Shown: piece by piece, positions 16,309 to 25,601 of the stretch | Layout of the letters: every line of letters starts with the position of its first letter | How positions within the stretch are numbered: position 1 is the stretch's first letter | Assembly (NCBI RefSeq): GCF_001997295.1 | Contig: NZ_CP019605.1 | Span: forward strand, 2,046,001-2,110,000 | Direction: 5' to 3' | Origin: Tessaracoccus flavus | GTDB lineage: Bacteria > Actinomycetota > Actinomycetes > Propionibacteriales > Propionibacteriaceae | DNA: 64,000 bases | The notes under the pieces: generated by a model | Database searches by the model: none | What the model was told of the DNA's origin: nothing | Seen by the model: only the letters and a program-made list of their open reading frames with translations | Translations under genes and position numbers: made by a program

Positions 16309-17798
16309 CCGGCGCTGCAGACCTCGGCGAGATCGGCGGTCTCGGTGAAGGGCTCGCCGCTGGCCGACGGCTGGGCGGCCGCCGGAGCGTCGCTCTGGCT
16401 CACGGCCGAGGAGGCGGTCGCTGCCGGGCGCTCGGAAGCGGCGACGGTCGACGTCGTGGGGACGGTCGCCGGGGAAGCGGACGCCGACGGAGCGGATCGC
16501 CTGTCATCCAGCCGCTCGGACTCGGCGATCTTGGCCGCGACGGTCGAGCGGATCAGGTCGAAGTCCGGGTCTGCGGCCACGATGAGCGGGGGCGTGAAGT
16601 TCACCGAGGCCAGCTTCAGATCCTTCGCCTTCAGGGCGAGCTCAGCCAACTCCATCACGTGCCCGGTCCCGACGTCGGTGCGCACGAGGTTCGCCCCTGC
16701 CTCGGAGAGCTCGACGAACTTCATCGCCACTGTGGTGGGGTTCAACTGATTGACCATGGCCGCCATGACGCACTTCTGGCGCACCATCCGCTCGTAGTCG
16801 CTCGACTCCGCCCGGGATCGCGCGAACCACAGCGCGTGGTACCCGTCGAGGAGTCGGTTCTCACCGGGTTCGATGTAGCCGGAGATCCGTGTGCTCACCC
16901 CTCCGATGGGGACCGGCTTGCCGATGTCGAGCCTGATCCCGCCCATGGCGTCGATCAGCTCGGTGAAGCCGGCCATGTCGACCATCGCGTAGTAGTTGAG
17001 CTCGATCCCGAGCGTCTCCTCGATCGCCTCCTTGAGCGCGGCCAGCCCGGGATCGCGCGCGTCGTAGAGGTCGCCCTGGTCCTGCCCCAGCGTGTAGATG
17101 CCGTTGAGCATGCAGGCACCGCCGTCGCAGACGTAGCCCTCGGGGTACAGGTCCCTGAGCGGGGAGTCCTTCGGGAACCTCACACGTTCCAGGTTTCGCG
17201 GCAGCCCGAACAGGACTGTGCGACCGGTTCGGGCGTCGATCGACGCGACGTTGATCGAATCCGGGCGCAGTCCCTCCCGATGTTCGGCCGAGTCAGCGCC
17301 GAGCAGGAGCACGTTATAGCGGCCGGCCTTCTGATCCCTCTCCCCCCCGCCGGGAAGGACCGTGCCGAGGTTCTCGACTGCAACCAGCGCGTTCGCGACA
17401 GCGGAACTGAACGCGCCCACCGCCAGCACCAAGAGGATCGTGGTGATCGTAAGCCAGAGCCGGGGCCGTCTGGGCATGGTCAACGGCCGGGCCAACCGCC
17501 AGGAGTCCATCAACAGCAGCAGCCAGCCCACGAAGAGTGCCCACAGCGCGATCCTCAGGGCGAACGTGACCGAGGGCGTGAGGAGCAGGCCGACGGTGAA
17601 TCCCCGAACCAGCCAGAGGCCGAGCCCGACGAGGACCACCAGCGCCGCTGCCGCGCCGTAGACCCGGCCGGCCAGCCGGCCCACGCCGCGGTTGCCCGCG
17701 AAGCTCTGCACCGATCCGGGCAACAGCGCCGACATCAGCACGAAGCCGAAGGCTCGCCGCTTGTGTAGCTGCTGGGCGGAGGGGGTGGGGGAAGGCAC
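16305..17798 (-). CDS. LytR-CpsA-Psr (LCP) family protein
   Basis: 497-aa membrane protein of the LCP phosphotransferase family, which attaches polyprenyl-linked glycopolymers to peptidoglycan outside the membrane. The N-terminus has three hydrophobic segments (about residues 40-150), then the LCP domain: YNVLLLGADSAEHREGLRPD, SIDARTGRTVLFGLPRNLER, ELIDAMGGIRLDI, and GYHALWFARSRAESSDYER with the conserved Arg residues. The tail of about 90 residues is Ser/Ala/Thr-rich and low complexity. The GTG at 17798 has an AGGAG ribosome site. It is divergent from a second LCP gene and coupled to a glycosyltransferase, so the substrate may be the polymer made there. Confidence 0.9.
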   Translation of the reverse strand: MPSPTPSAQQLHKRRAFGFVLMSALLPGSVQSFAGNRGVGRLAGRVYGAAAALVVLVGLGLWLVRGFTVGLLLTPSVTFALRIALWALFVGWLLLLMDSWRLARPLTMPRRPRLWLTITTILLVLAVGAFSSAVANALVAVENLGTVLPGGGERDQKAGRYNVLLLGADSAEHREGLRPDSINVASIDARTGRTVLFGLPRNLERVRFPKDSPLRDLYPEGYVCDGGACMLNGIYTLGQDQGDLYDARDPGLAALKEAIEETLGIELNYYAMVDMAGFTELIDAMGGIRLDIGKPVPIGGVSTRISGYIEPGENRLLDGYHALWFARSRAESSDYERMVRQKCVMAAMVNQLNPTTVAMKFVELSEAGANLVRTDVGTGHVMELAELALKAKDLKLASVNFTPPLIVAADPDFDLIRSTVAAKIAESERLDDRRSAPSASASPATVPTTSTVAASERPAATASSAVSQSDAPAAAQPSASGEPFTETADLAEVCSAG

Positions 17799-17924
17799 AG
17801 TCAGGGCTCCTGGGAGGGAAAATTGCGGTACCAGTCTCGCCCCAGCCCCCCTGAGCTCCGGGCACGCCACGCCGTCGGCGGTCGGGTTGGCCGCGGGTAC
17901 GCTGGCTCCCGACGAGGAGGACAT

Positions 17925-19100
17925 GTGCCCAAACGTGACGATGACCTGGAGTGGCTCTATCGGCAGGACCAGCCTGACGAGACCGCGGTGCTGCGCCCTG
18001 ACGAGGCGGAGCGGCTTCGCTCCCAGGGCGAGTACCCGGCACACGACACACGTCCCGGCAGCCCGCCGCCCCAGGGCAGGCGTCGCGGGTCGGCGGCACC
18101 CACACCCCCCACCCCTCCACCTGCCCCGCCAGCTCGCGGCAGGCGTCGACGGCGCCACCCGATGCGCCGATTCGTCCTCACTCTCCTCGCCCTCTGGCTG
18201 GTGTTCCTCATCGGGACACCCCTGTACGCGTGGATCGCCGCCACGCGGGTCGAGGCCGCCCCCACCGGGGACCGCCCCGGCGACCAGCCGGGCTCCACGG
18301 TGTTGCTCGTCGGTTCGGACGGCCGTGATGACCTGACCGCGGAAGAACGCAACCGCCTCGGTACGGGGTCGGCTGAGGGTCGGCGCACGGACACGATGAT
18401 GCTCGTGCACACCCCGTCAGAGGGCCCAGCCGTCCTGCTCAGCCTCCCGCGAGACTCCTACGTGTCGATCCCTGGGTATGGCAGCAACAAGCTCAACGCG
18501 GCCTATGCCTTCGGTGGCGCACCGCTGCTGGTGGAGACCATCGAGAGCAACACCGGCGTCCGTATCGACGGCTACCTGGAGATCGGGATGCTCGGGCTGG
18601 TCAACGTCGTCGACGCAGTCGGCGGCATTGAGGTGTGCCCGACGTTCGACATCGACGACCGCGACTCACACCTGACGCTGGCCGAGGGCTGCCAGACCGT
18701 CGACGGCGTCACCGCGCTCGGCTACGCCCGGATGCGGAAGTCCGACCCCGACGGGGATCTCGGCCGCGTCGCCAGGCAGCGCGAGGTGATCGCATCTGTG
18801 GTCAGGAAGACGGCCACCCCGCTCAGCATCCTCAACCCCGTCACCTACTGGCGCCTCAACATGGCCGCCTCCGACTCGCTCGCGCGGGGTGAGGACACCG
18901 GGTTGGTGGAGATGGCGCAGGTCGGGCGCGCCTTCGTGGGCGTGATGACGGGCTCGGGCCTCAGCCTCACGGTCCCGGTGGCGAACGCCGACGCCTCCAC
19001 CGACGCCGGCTCAGCGGTCCTGTGGGCCGAGGACGCCAGCGCCGACCTCTTCGGAGCCATCGCGTCGGGCGACACCACGACGCTGGAGTCGTTGCGCTGA
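17925..19100 (+). CDS. LytR-CpsA-Psr (LCP) family protein
   Basis: 391-aa LCP ligase with a different architecture from its divergent neighbour: a cytosolic N-terminal tail of about 80 residues rich in Arg and Pro (TPPTPPPAPPARGRRRRRH), a single membrane helix (FVLTLLALWLVFLIGTPLYA), then the catalytic domain with VLLVGSDGRDD, RRTDTMMLVH, LLSLPRDSYVSIPGYGSNKL, VVDAVGGIEVCP and ALGYARMRKSDPDGDLGR. The Asp/Arg residues that bind the polyprenyl pyrophosphate are in place. The basic tail could be a site for regulation by phosphorylation, an inference. GTG 17925 follows GAGGAGGACAT, a good ribosome site. The 126-bp gap to the other LCP gene must hold both promoters. Confidence 0.92.
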   Translation: MPKRDDDLEWLYRQDQPDETAVLRPDEAERLRSQGEYPAHDTRPGSPPPQGRRRGSAAPTPPTPPPAPPARGRRRRRHPMRRFVLTLLALWLVFLIGTPLYAWIAATRVEAAPTGDRPGDQPGSTVLLVGSDGRDDLTAEERNRLGTGSAEGRRTDTMMLVHTPSEGPAVLLSLPRDSYVSIPGYGSNKLNAAYAFGGAPLLVETIESNTGVRIDGYLEIGMLGLVNVVDAVGGIEVCPTFDIDDRDSHLTLAEGCQTVDGVTALGYARMRKSDPDGDLGRVARQREVIASVVRKTATPLSILNPVTYWRLNMAASDSLARGEDTGLVEMAQVGRAFVGVMTGSGLSLTVPVANADASTDAGSAVLWAEDASADLFGAIASGDTTTLESLR

Positions 19101-19102
19101 GC

Positions 19103-19412
19103 CCGTCCGTCGAAGGGCGGTCCCTGAGCAGTGACGAGCGCTCTGCGCGAGGAACGTCCGTCGAAGGGCGGTCCCTGAGCAGGGCCGGCGAGCGCAGCGA
19201 GCAGCCCATCCGTCGAAGGGTGGTCCCTGAGCAGCTCGCGAGGGACGAGCGAGCGTCCGTCGAAGGGTAACGGCCCCGATCCCATCCGCCGCCCCCGACC
19301 ACAGGGCGGCGACCACAGCCCAGGCCGTAACCCTTCGACAAGCTCAGGGAACGAGGACGACAAGCTCAGGGAACGAGGACCGACAAGCTCAGCGAACGAG
19401 GACGACAAGCTC
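19103..19412. repeat. Composite repeat cluster R1 (CCCTTCGACAAGCTCAGGGA family)
   Basis: The whole 310-bp gap between the convergent LCP and purE genes is repeats. The left part has four degenerate units of CGTCGAAGGG, three of them followed by GGTCCCTGAGCAG. The centre is an inverted repeat: GTCGAAGGGTAACGGCC (19259-19275) against GGCCGTAACCCTTCGAC (19323-19339), 16 of 17 matching. The right part has four tandem units of GACAAGCTCAG(G/C)GA with GACGAGGA-like spacers. A long hairpin is expected, which may terminate both transcripts. Confidence 0.88.
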
Positions 19413-19911
19413 AGGGAGCCAGGGCGTCGCGCACGACCGCACCCTTGGCGTGCGCCGCGTCCCGCAGGGACTCCTGGAATTCAAGCATGCGCTGCGTCAG
19501 CCGCTCGTCACCAGCGGCGAGCATCCGCACGGCCAGCAGCCCCGCGTTCCGGGCGTTGCCGATCGCGACGGTAGCCACCGGTACGCCGGCCGGCATCTGC
19601 ACGATGGAGAGCAGCGAGTCCATCCCGTCGAGATACTTCAGCGGGACGGGCACACCGATGACGGGCAATGGCGTCAGCGCCGCCAGCATTCCTGGCAGGT
19701 GAGCCGCGCCTCCAGCACCGGCGATGATCACCCGGATCCCCCGCGTGTGCGCCTGTCTGCCGAACGTCACCATGTCCTCCGGCATCCGGTGCGCCGACAC
19801 GACGTCGGCCTCGAACGGGACACCGAACTCCGCGAGAGCATCGCCGGCGGCCGACATTGTGGGCCAGTCGGAATCCGAACCCATCACGATCGAGACGAGC
19901 GGCTCAGGCAT
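19411..19911 (-). CDS. purE: N5-carboxyaminoimidazole ribonucleotide mutase
   Basis: 166-aa class I PurE, which rearranges N5-CAIR to CAIR in de novo purine synthesis after PurK. Clear family motifs: [29 protein letters not shown] (active-site His in SAHR), [18 protein letters not shown], and [20 protein letters not shown] with [22 protein letters not shown]. The length is normal. The start overlaps the purK 3' end by 8 nt, so the two form one operon in the order purK-purE. The stop codon touches the R1 repeat cluster. Confidence 0.97.
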   Translation of the reverse strand: MPEPLVSIVMGSDSDWPTMSAAGDALAEFGVPFEADVVSAHRMPEDMVTFGRQAHTRGIRVIIAGAGGAAHLPGMLAALTPLPVIGVPVPLKYLDGMDSLLSIVQMPAGVPVATVAIGNARNAGLLAVRMLAAGDERLTQRMLEFQESLRDAAHAKGAVVRDALAP

Positions 19912-21064
19912 CGGGATCTCCCATCAGGTAGCCGGCGGCGTGGTGCGCGCGTCGACGGACGTCGTCCAGGTCCGTGCCGAGGCACGTGACGTGCCCGACC
20001 TTACGCCCGGCACGCACTTCCTTCCCATAGAGGTGGACGCGCACTTCCCTATCGCGGGCGAAGACGTGGGTCAGCGCCCCGGTGAGGTCCGGCTCGACGC
20101 CGCCCAGCACGTTGCGCATGACCGCGACGCCGTCGCGAAGCTCGGGCGAGCCAAGCGGCAGGTCGAGGACGGCGCGGATGTGGTTCTCGAACTGGCTCGT
20201 GCGCGCCCCGTCGATGGTCCAGTGCCCGGTGTTGTGGGGGCGCATCGCAAGCTCGTTGACGACGATGCGTCCGTCCCACGCTTCCATGAGTTCGACGGCC
20301 AGCACGCCGACGACGCCCAGCTCAGCGGCGATCCGGATCGCCATCTCCTGCAGGCCCGCGGCTGCGTCGCCATCGAGCCCCGAAGCGGGGGTGACCGTCT
20401 CCACACAGATCCCGTCCTCCTGCACTGATTCGCTGACGGGGTACGCCACCACCTGACCCGACGCGGACCGCACGACGAGCGCCGAGAGCTCACGCGTGAA
20501 GTCGATGTATTCCTCCGCCACGATGCGCACCCGCTCCCCCGCCGACGTCTCGGCGAGTCCCGCGAACGGGACGCGAGCGTCATCAGGACCGTCCAGCTTC
20601 CACACACCTTTGCCGTCGTACCCGCCGCGGGAGGTCTTGGCGATGATGGGCCACCCCTGCGCCTCCCCGAAGGCGACCAGTTCGTCCAACGTCTCGCATA
20701 CCGCGAACGTTGGGCAGGCGACGCCCAGCTCCTGCATCCGCTGCCGCATGAGCGCCTTGTCCTGCGCGAACACCAGAGCGTCCGGGCCGGGGCGTACCGC
20801 CACGACCTGCTCCAACTCGCGCAGATGCCTGGTCGGGACGTGCTCGTGGTCGAAGGTCAGCGCGTCGGCGCCCTCGACGAGCAGTTTGAGGGTGTCGAGG
20901 TCGTGGTAGTCGCCGACGATGGAGTCGGGGATGACCTGCGCCGCGGAGACCCCGGGCGCCTCCGCCAGCAGACGAACATCGATGCCCAAGGCTATGGCCG
21001 CCTGGTGCATCATGCGGGCGAGCTGCCCGCCCCCGGCGATGGACACTGTGTACCGTCGAGTCAC
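19904..21064 (-). CDS. purK: N5-carboxyaminoimidazole ribonucleotide synthase
   Basis: 386-aa ATP-grasp enzyme making N5-CAIR from AIR, bicarbonate and ATP. The N-terminal domain starts with [17 protein letters not shown]; the ATP-grasp region includes [55 protein letters not shown] and [20 protein letters not shown] with the metal-binding Glu and Asn, then [16 protein letters not shown]. The GTG at 21064 is 6 nt from TATGCT (minus sense, 21071-21076), so the purK-purE transcript is probably leaderless. The R2 repeat cluster lies just upstream. Confidence 0.96.
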   Translation of the reverse strand: MTRRYTVSIAGGGQLARMMHQAAIALGIDVRLLAEAPGVSAAQVIPDSIVGDYHDLDTLKLLVEGADALTFDHEHVPTRHLRELEQVVAVRPGPDALVFAQDKALMRQRMQELGVACPTFAVCETLDELVAFGEAQGWPIIAKTSRGGYDGKGVWKLDGPDDARVPFAGLAETSAGERVRIVAEEYIDFTRELSALVVRSASGQVVAYPVSESVQEDGICVETVTPASGLDGDAAAGLQEMAIRIAAELGVVGVLAVELMEAWDGRIVVNELAMRPHNTGHWTIDGARTSQFENHIRAVLDLPLGSPELRDGVAVMRNVLGGVEPDLTGALTHVFARDREVRVHLYGKEVRAGRKVGHVTCLGTDLDDVRRRAHHAAGYLMGDPDA

Positions 21065-21119
21065 CGGGGCAGCATATCCCGCCCCTTCGTCCCAGTGCGC
21101 ACAGCGCTCAGCCGCAAGC

Positions 21120-21357
21120 GACGATCCCTGAGCTTGTCGACATGATCCCTGAGCTTGTCGACGTGATCCCTGAGCTTGTCGAAGGGTAACGACCCCGATC
21201 CCTACCGCCGCCCCCGACCACAGGGCGGCAGCACAGTCGCGGCCGTAACCCTTCGACGGACGGGCTGCTCGCAGAGCGAGCTGGCCCTGCTCAGGGAGCG
21301 ATCGCTACGGGCGGGCTGCTCGCAGAGCGAGCCGGCCCTGCTCAGGGACCACCGCGA
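21120..21357. repeat. Composite repeat cluster R2 (CCCTTCGACAAGCTCAGGGA family)
   Basis: Three tandem units of GATCCCTGAGCTTGTCGA open the cluster, the last running into GAAGGGTAACG. After a GC-rich loop that closely matches that of R1 (ACCGCCGCCCCCGACCACAG), the opposing arm GGCCGTAACCCTTCGAC follows (21241-21257). Two diverged units with GGGCTGCTCGCAGAGCGAGC end in CCCTGCTCAGGGA. It lies downstream of the PH-domain gene and upstream of purK, so it could terminate the former. It fills the roughly 300-bp gap. Confidence 0.88.
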
Positions 21358-21364
21358 ACGGAGG

Positions 21365-21862
21365 TCAGTCGTCGTAGCCGTCGTCGCCCGCGAAGAGCAG
21401 ATCAGCGATGGTGCGGTGAACTTTCTCCACACCGGGCACGTCGGGCAACATCAACGGCTGCCCTGCGGCGGTCTCCAGAACCAGCGTCCCGCAGCCCAGC
21501 ATCCGGTCGGTCAGCGACTTCTCGTAGTTGACGTTGTTGATGCGGCGCAGCGGAAGGTCGTGGCCGACCTTGTTCAGAATGCCCTTGCGGGTGATGATCC
21601 GCCGGTCGGTCACCGTGTATGTGGAGGTCCGCCAGCGCAGGAAAGGCACGAGCACCAACCAGACGACCAGGAGTGCGAACACACCGATGGCCACGTAGGT
21701 CGCGATCGGTTGCCAGGCCGGCGGAGCGAGCGCGATGGCGATTCCCAACGCGGATCCGAGAACAATGAGCAGGAGCGCCGGCCCCACGAGAGCTTTGGCG
21801 TGCGTCCGCACGGTCAGGATGACCTGCTCACCGTTGCCCAACTGGTCCTTATTCACCGGCAT
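21365..21862 (-). CDS. PH domain-containing membrane protein (bacterial PH, YdbS/DUF304 type)
   Basis: 165-aa protein with two hydrophobic segments (ALVGPALLLIVLGSALGIAI, about 25-45; YVAIGVFALLVVWLVLVPF, about 55-75) followed by a bacterial PH-like domain: YTVTDRRIITRKGILNKVGH, LPLRRINNVNYEKSLTDRML and LPDVPGVEKVHRTIADLL. The function is not known; the same type of gene lies between purK and birA in mycobacteria (Rv3278c). The C-terminus is acidic (FAGDDGYDD). ATG 21862 has no convincing ribosome site; CACACT lies 6 nt upstream, a poor leaderless fit. It is 18 bp from the end of birA, in the same direction, so co-transcription is likely. Confidence 0.85.
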   Translation of the reverse strand: MPVNKDQLGNGEQVILTVRTHAKALVGPALLLIVLGSALGIAIALAPPAWQPIATYVAIGVFALLVVWLVLVPFLRWRTSTYTVTDRRIITRKGILNKVGHDLPLRRINNVNYEKSLTDRMLGCGTLVLETAAGQPLMLPDVPGVEKVHRTIADLLFAGDDGYDD

Positions 21863-21880
21863 GGCAACAGTGTGGCACGC

Positions 21881-22668
21881 TCACCGCCCGAGCTTGGCGT
21901 GTACCACGTCACCAACCGCGAACGTCTCGATCCCGCCTGCCGTGGCCACCTGCAGCCGACCGAACTCGTCGACCCCGCGCCCGGTGCCCTCGACGCGGTG
22001 GCGCGGGTCGACCTGAATCGTCAGAGGCGCTCCCACCGACGCGCAGCGCGCCTCGTACTCGCCGCGCAGCGATCCCGAGATCTGCCACCGCCGGTACAGC
22101 TCAGCGAAGTGGTCGAGCACTGAGGCGGCCAGTACGCTCTGGTCCGTCGGCATGCCCTCGATCAGGAGCGAGGTGGCCTCGGGCACGGGAAGCTCTGCCT
22201 GAGTCAACGCAACGTTGATGCCGATGCCGACCACAGCCCGGGCTCCGTCGGGGTGCTCAACGCGTTCAGACAGGATGCCGCAGACCTTCCTCCCCCGATG
22301 AGCACGTCGTTGGGCCACTTCAAGGTGACGGACCCGGCCGACGACGCGACATCGCTGAGAGCGGCGGCTACCGCCATTCCTGCCAGAAGCGAAAGCCAGC
22401 CCCACTGCGGAAAGGCAGGGGTGGGACGCAGCAGGAGCGACATCGATACCGACGATCCCGCGGGGCTCACCCACTGGCGGTCGAGGCGTCCCCTCCCGGC
22501 CGTCTGCTCACTGGCGATGAGCACCGCGCCCTCCGGAGCCCCGCTCCTGGCGCGCTCAGCGAGGTCGGCGTTGGTGGAACCGGTCGTGGGCACCACCTCG
22601 AGGGGGCCCCACATGGACGCTCGCAGGAGGTCGCGGATGCGTCGCGCGTCGGGCAGATCGGGGCTCAC
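21881..22668 (-). pseudogene. birA: Biotin--protein ligase birA, interrupted by a one-base frameshift
   Basis: Encodes biotin-[acetyl-CoA-carboxylase] ligase in two frames. Frame 1 (from GTG 22668) carries VPTTGSTNADLAERA, the biotin/AMP-binding IASEQTAGRGRLDRQW, and LKWPNDVLIGG. It then derails at the run GGGGGAGG (minus sense, about 22289-22296). The correct continuation, RKVCGILSER and VVGIGINVALT, is in another frame that runs to 21881 with the normal C-terminal domain (YEARCASVGAPLTIQV, IETFAVGDVVHA). One missing base explains it. BirA is normally essential and biotin enzymes flank it, so an assembly or sequencing error, or programmed slippage, is as likely as a dead gene. TAGCAT lies 6 nt upstream of the GTG. 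Confidence 0.85.
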
Positions 22669-22739
22669 CCCGACATGCTAGTCGCTCGGGATCTGAGCAA
22701 TGTCATTGAGCGAACCGGGTGGGCGATAGGGTGACAATC

Positions 22740-24314
22740 ATGGAGATCGACATCCACACCACTGCCGGTCGGATCGCCAATCTCGGAGTGCGCATCGATG
22801 AAGCCGTGCACGCCGGTTCGACCGAAGCAGTTGAGAAGCAGCATGCCAAGGGGAAGATGACTGCGCGCGAGCGCATCATGGCTCTCCTTGATGAGGGCTC
22901 GTTCGCCGAGTTCGACCAGTTTTCCAGGCACCGCACCTCCGCCTTCGGGATGGACGCAAAGCGCCCATTCGGCGACGGGGTGATCACGGGCACCGGGTCC
23001 ATCCACGGCCGGCCGGTGTGCATCTTCAGCCAGGACGTCACCATCTTCGGCGGCGCTCTCGGCCAGGTCTACGGCGAGAAGATCGTCAAGATCCAGGACT
23101 TCGCCCTCAAGACGGGGGTGCCGCTCATCGGCATCAACGAAGGCGGCGGCGCGCGCATCCAGGAGGGTGTCGTGTCGCTCGCGCTGTACGGCGAGATCTT
23201 CAAGCGCAACACCGTCGCGTCCGGCGTCATCCCGCAGATCTCACTCATCATGGGCGCTGCGGCGGGCGGTCACGTCTACGGACCCGCCCTGACCGACTTC
23301 GTCGTCATGGTGGACAAGACATCGCAGATGTTCATCACCGGGCCGGAGGTCATCAAGACCGTCACCGGTGAGGACGTCTCCATGGAGGAACTGGGCGGCG
23401 CACGGACCCACAACACCAAGTCGGGCAACGCCCACTACCTCGCCGCGGATGAGAACGACGCGATCGAGTACGTCCGCGAGCTGCTCACCTACCTGCCCCA
23501 GAACAACCTCGAAGATCCTCCGGTGTTCGACGACGACCAGGTGGATCTCACGATCACCGACCACGACCGCGAACTGGACGCGCTGATCCCCGACGCGGCC
23601 AACCAGCCGTACGACATGCGCGAGGTCATCCGCAACGTGCTCGACGACGACGAGTTCCTCGAGGTCATGCCGCTGTTCGCGGGATCGATCATCGTGGGCT
23701 TCGGCCGCATCGAGGGGCGCTCCATCGGCATCGTCGCCAACCAGCCGACCGTGTTCGCCGGCTGCCTCGATATCGACTCCGCGGAGAAGGGCGCGCGCTT
23801 CGTGCGCACGTGCGACGCGTTCAACATCCCCGTGCTCACGTTCGTCGACGTACCCGGCTTCCTGCCGGGCGTCGGCCAGGAGCACAACGGCGTCATCCGC
23901 CGAGGCGCGAAGCTCATCTACGCCTACGCGGAAGCGACCGTGCCTCTGCTGACCGTCATCACGCGGAAGGCCTACGGCGGCGCATACGTCGTCATGGGGT
24001 CGAAGCATCTCGGCGCCGACATCAACTTCGCATGGCCCACGGCCCAGATAGCCGTCATGGGTGCCCAGGGAGCGGTCAACATCCTCTACCGGAAGCAACT
24101 CGCCGGAGCTGAGAACCCCGACGAGGAGCGCGCGCGGCTCATCCAGGAGTACGACGACGAGCTCACCAACCCGTACGTGGCGGCGGATCGCGGATACATC
24201 GACCAGGTCATCTACCCGCACGAGACACGCGCCCAGGTGATCCGGGCGCTGCGCCTGCTGCGCACCAAGCGCGAGGTCCTTCCCCCGAAGAAGCACGGGA
24301 ACATCCCCCTATGA
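22740..24314 (+). CDS. accD5: Acyl-CoA carboxylase carboxyltransferase (beta) subunit
   Basis: 524-aa carboxyltransferase subunit that moves the carboxyl group from biotin to acetyl- or propionyl-CoA, feeding malonyl- or methylmalonyl-CoA pools. Landmarks: [33 protein letters not shown] (N-terminal oxyanion site), [60 protein letters not shown] and the C-terminal KKHGNIPL. In [20 protein letters not shown] the residue before VMG is Val, where propionyl-specific PccB/AccD5 enzymes have Asp, so substrate range may include acetyl-CoA. ATG 22740 is 7 nt after TAGGGT (22727-22732): leaderless. It overlaps the epsilon-subunit gene by 4 nt. Confidence 0.95.
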   Translation: MEIDIHTTAGRIANLGVRIDEAVHAGSTEAVEKQHAKGKMTARERIMALLDEGSFAEFDQFSRHRTSAFGMDAKRPFGDGVITGTGSIHGRPVCIFSQDVTIFGGALGQVYGEKIVKIQDFALKTGVPLIGINEGGGARIQEGVVSLALYGEIFKRNTVASGVIPQISLIMGAAAGGHVYGPALTDFVVMVDKTSQMFITGPEVIKTVTGEDVSMEELGGARTHNTKSGNAHYLAADENDAIEYVRELLTYLPQNNLEDPPVFDDDQVDLTITDHDRELDALIPDAANQPYDMREVIRNVLDDDEFLEVMPLFAGSIIVGFGRIEGRSIGIVANQPTVFAGCLDIDSAEKGARFVRTCDAFNIPVLTFVDVPGFLPGVGQEHNGVIRRGAKLIYAYAEATVPLLTVITRKAYGGAYVVMGSKHLGADINFAWPTAQIAVMGAQGAVNILYRKQLAGAENPDEERARLIQEYDDELTNPYVAADRGYIDQVIYPHETRAQVIRALRLLRTKREVLPPKKHGNIPL

Positions 24315-24526
24315 GCGAGCAGCCGGCTCTCCAGATCACTGGCGCGACACTCACGGAGGAGGAGGCGGCGGCCGTGGTCGCCGTCCTCACCGCCGCCTCC
24401 CGGGGCGAGACGCTGCGCTCAGCCGATGACCGGCCGATCGCCGGCGGTTGGGGTTCGTACTACCGGACCGTTCGCTCGCACCTGGTCACCGGCAGGGACG
24501 CCTGGCGCACCTTCCACCGTCTCTGA
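24311..24526 (+). CDS. accE: Acyl-CoA carboxylase epsilon subunit
   Basis: 71-aa small subunit found only with actinobacterial acyl-CoA carboxylases, where it bridges or stimulates the alpha-beta complex. The N-terminus ([20 protein letters not shown]) forms the predicted helix region, and the C-terminus has the family's aromatic tail [20 protein letters not shown]. The ATG overlaps the beta-subunit stop (ATGA), so expression is translationally coupled and stoichiometric. The maf gene starts 3 nt after its stop codon. Confidence 0.9.
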   Translation: MSEQPALQITGATLTEEEAAAVVAVLTAASRGETLRSADDRPIAGGWGSYYRTVRSHLVTGRDAWRTFHRL

Positions 24527-24528
24527 CG

Positions 24529-25128
24529 ATGCGGCTCATCCTGGCGTCCAAGTCCCCCGCGCGGCTGTTCGTCCTGAAACGTGCGGGGCTCCACCCCGAG
24601 GTCATCGTCTCGGGCTTCGACGAGCACCAGATCCGGGATCCGTCGCCGACCAGCCTGGCAATGCGCCTGGCCGAGGGCAAAGGCACCGCTGTCCTCAACG
24701 CCCAGGACGGTGAATTCGTGCTGCTCGCGTGCGACTCGGTCCTCGAGTTCGAGGGCCGAGCGCACGGCAAGCCTGGCACCGCGGAGCGCGCAGTGGAGCG
24801 CTGGAAGAGGATGCGGGGACGCAGCGGCATCCTCCACACCGGGCACTTCGTCGCAGTCCGGCGCGACGGAGCGCTCCAGACGCAGCTGCGTGTCGGCTCC
24901 ACCGAGGTCGACTTCGCCGATCTGTCCGACGAAGAGATCGAGGCCTACGCGGCCACCGGCGAGCCCCAGCGCGTCGCGGGGGGGTTCACGATCGATGGTC
25001 GCGGCGGCGCTTTCGTCACCGCCGTGCACGGCGACCCGTACAACGTGATCGGGGTGTCACTCCCGCTGTTTCGCCAGATGGTCATCGACGCCGGCGTCGC
25101 CTGGCAGTCACTGTGGGCAGGCCCGTAG
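24529..25128 (+). CDS. maf: Maf family nucleotide pyrophosphatase
   Basis: 199-aa house-cleaning enzyme hydrolysing non-canonical or UTP/TTP-type nucleoside triphosphates to monophosphates. Signature MRLILASKSPARLFVLKRAG sits at the N-terminus (the phosphate-binding S/R cluster), LLACDSVLEFEGRAHGKP supplies the catalytic Asp, and HTGHFVAVRRDG, YAATGEPQRVAGGFTIDGRG and VIGVSLPLFRQM complete the family pattern. The start is set by the 2-nt gap to accE and by family length. The same order (beta, epsilon, maf) is conserved in mycobacteria, where maf follows accE5, pointing to co-transcription rather than a shared pathway. Confidence 0.93.
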   Translation: MRLILASKSPARLFVLKRAGLHPEVIVSGFDEHQIRDPSPTSLAMRLAEGKGTAVLNAQDGEFVLLACDSVLEFEGRAHGKPGTAERAVERWKRMRGRSGILHTGHFVAVRRDGALQTQLRVGSTEVDFADLSDEEIEAYAATGEPQRVAGGFTIDGRGGAFVTAVHGDPYNVIGVSLPLFRQMVIDAGVAWQSLWAGP

Positions 25129-25168
25129 GCCAGCGACCCGAGCTTCGACCGGCCACTAGGCTGGGCGG

Positions 25169-25588
25169 GTGCTGACCAGGATCCTCGCGGCGATCGCCGC
25201 CGCCCTCGTGCTGGCGGGCTGCTCGGCAGAGCCGCTGCCCAGCCCGCCGACCTCCCCCGACGCCAGCGAATCCGTGCCCCTCGCCGTCCCGGCCGACGGG
25301 GTGCGTCTGCGCGACCTCGGCTTCCTGCATGCCCCCTCCGGATTCACAGTGCCCGAGGGCCTCACCATCATCGAGCGGGTCGACGCGGCCAACAACGTGA
25401 CAGCGGTTGTCCGGACCAGCGATGGAGGCCGGATAGCCGACTACCTCCGCCAGCACCTCCCCGCCATGGGGTTCACCATCACCGCCGACAGGGACCTCTC
25501 GCTGCGGTTCACCGACGGCACCCACGACGGCGCCTTCACCGTCACGGGCGACCTTGCCGCGCTCAGCCTCCGCACCGACCGCGGATAG
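25169..25588 (+). CDS. Small lipoprotein of unknown function
   Basis: 139-aa predicted lipoprotein. The signal peptide ends in a clear lipobox, ALVLAGCSAEP, so Cys18 should be lipidated and the protein anchored outside the cytoplasmic membrane. A Pro/Ser-rich linker follows (PLPSPPTSPDASES), then a compact domain of about 100 residues without Cys (DGVRLRDLGFLHAPSGFTVP, LPAMGFTITADRDLSLRF). I do not recognise the domain. The GTG at 25169 lies 6 nt after TAGGCT (25157-25162), a leaderless arrangement. The MscS gene starts 13 bp after the stop, with its own -10 element. Confidence 0.75.
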   Translation: MLTRILAAIAAALVLAGCSAEPLPSPPTSPDASESVPLAVPADGVRLRDLGFLHAPSGFTVPEGLTIIERVDAANNVTAVVRTSDGGRIADYLRQHLPAMGFTITADRDLSLRFTDGTHDGAFTVTGDLAALSLRTDRG

Positions 25589-25601
25589 GTAGGGTTTCGG
25601 T

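Noticed and set aside
19022..19408. Short reading frames across repeat clusters R1-R3 (Ser/Leu/Arg-rich peptides)
   Set aside because: They follow the dispersed palindromic repeat in several frames and have no ribosome site; such frames are a common annotation artefact.
21365..21862. Leaderless start for the PH-domain gene (CACACT 6 nt upstream)
   Set aside because: The hexamer lacks the TA start of the other sites, and the gene probably reads from the birA promoter.
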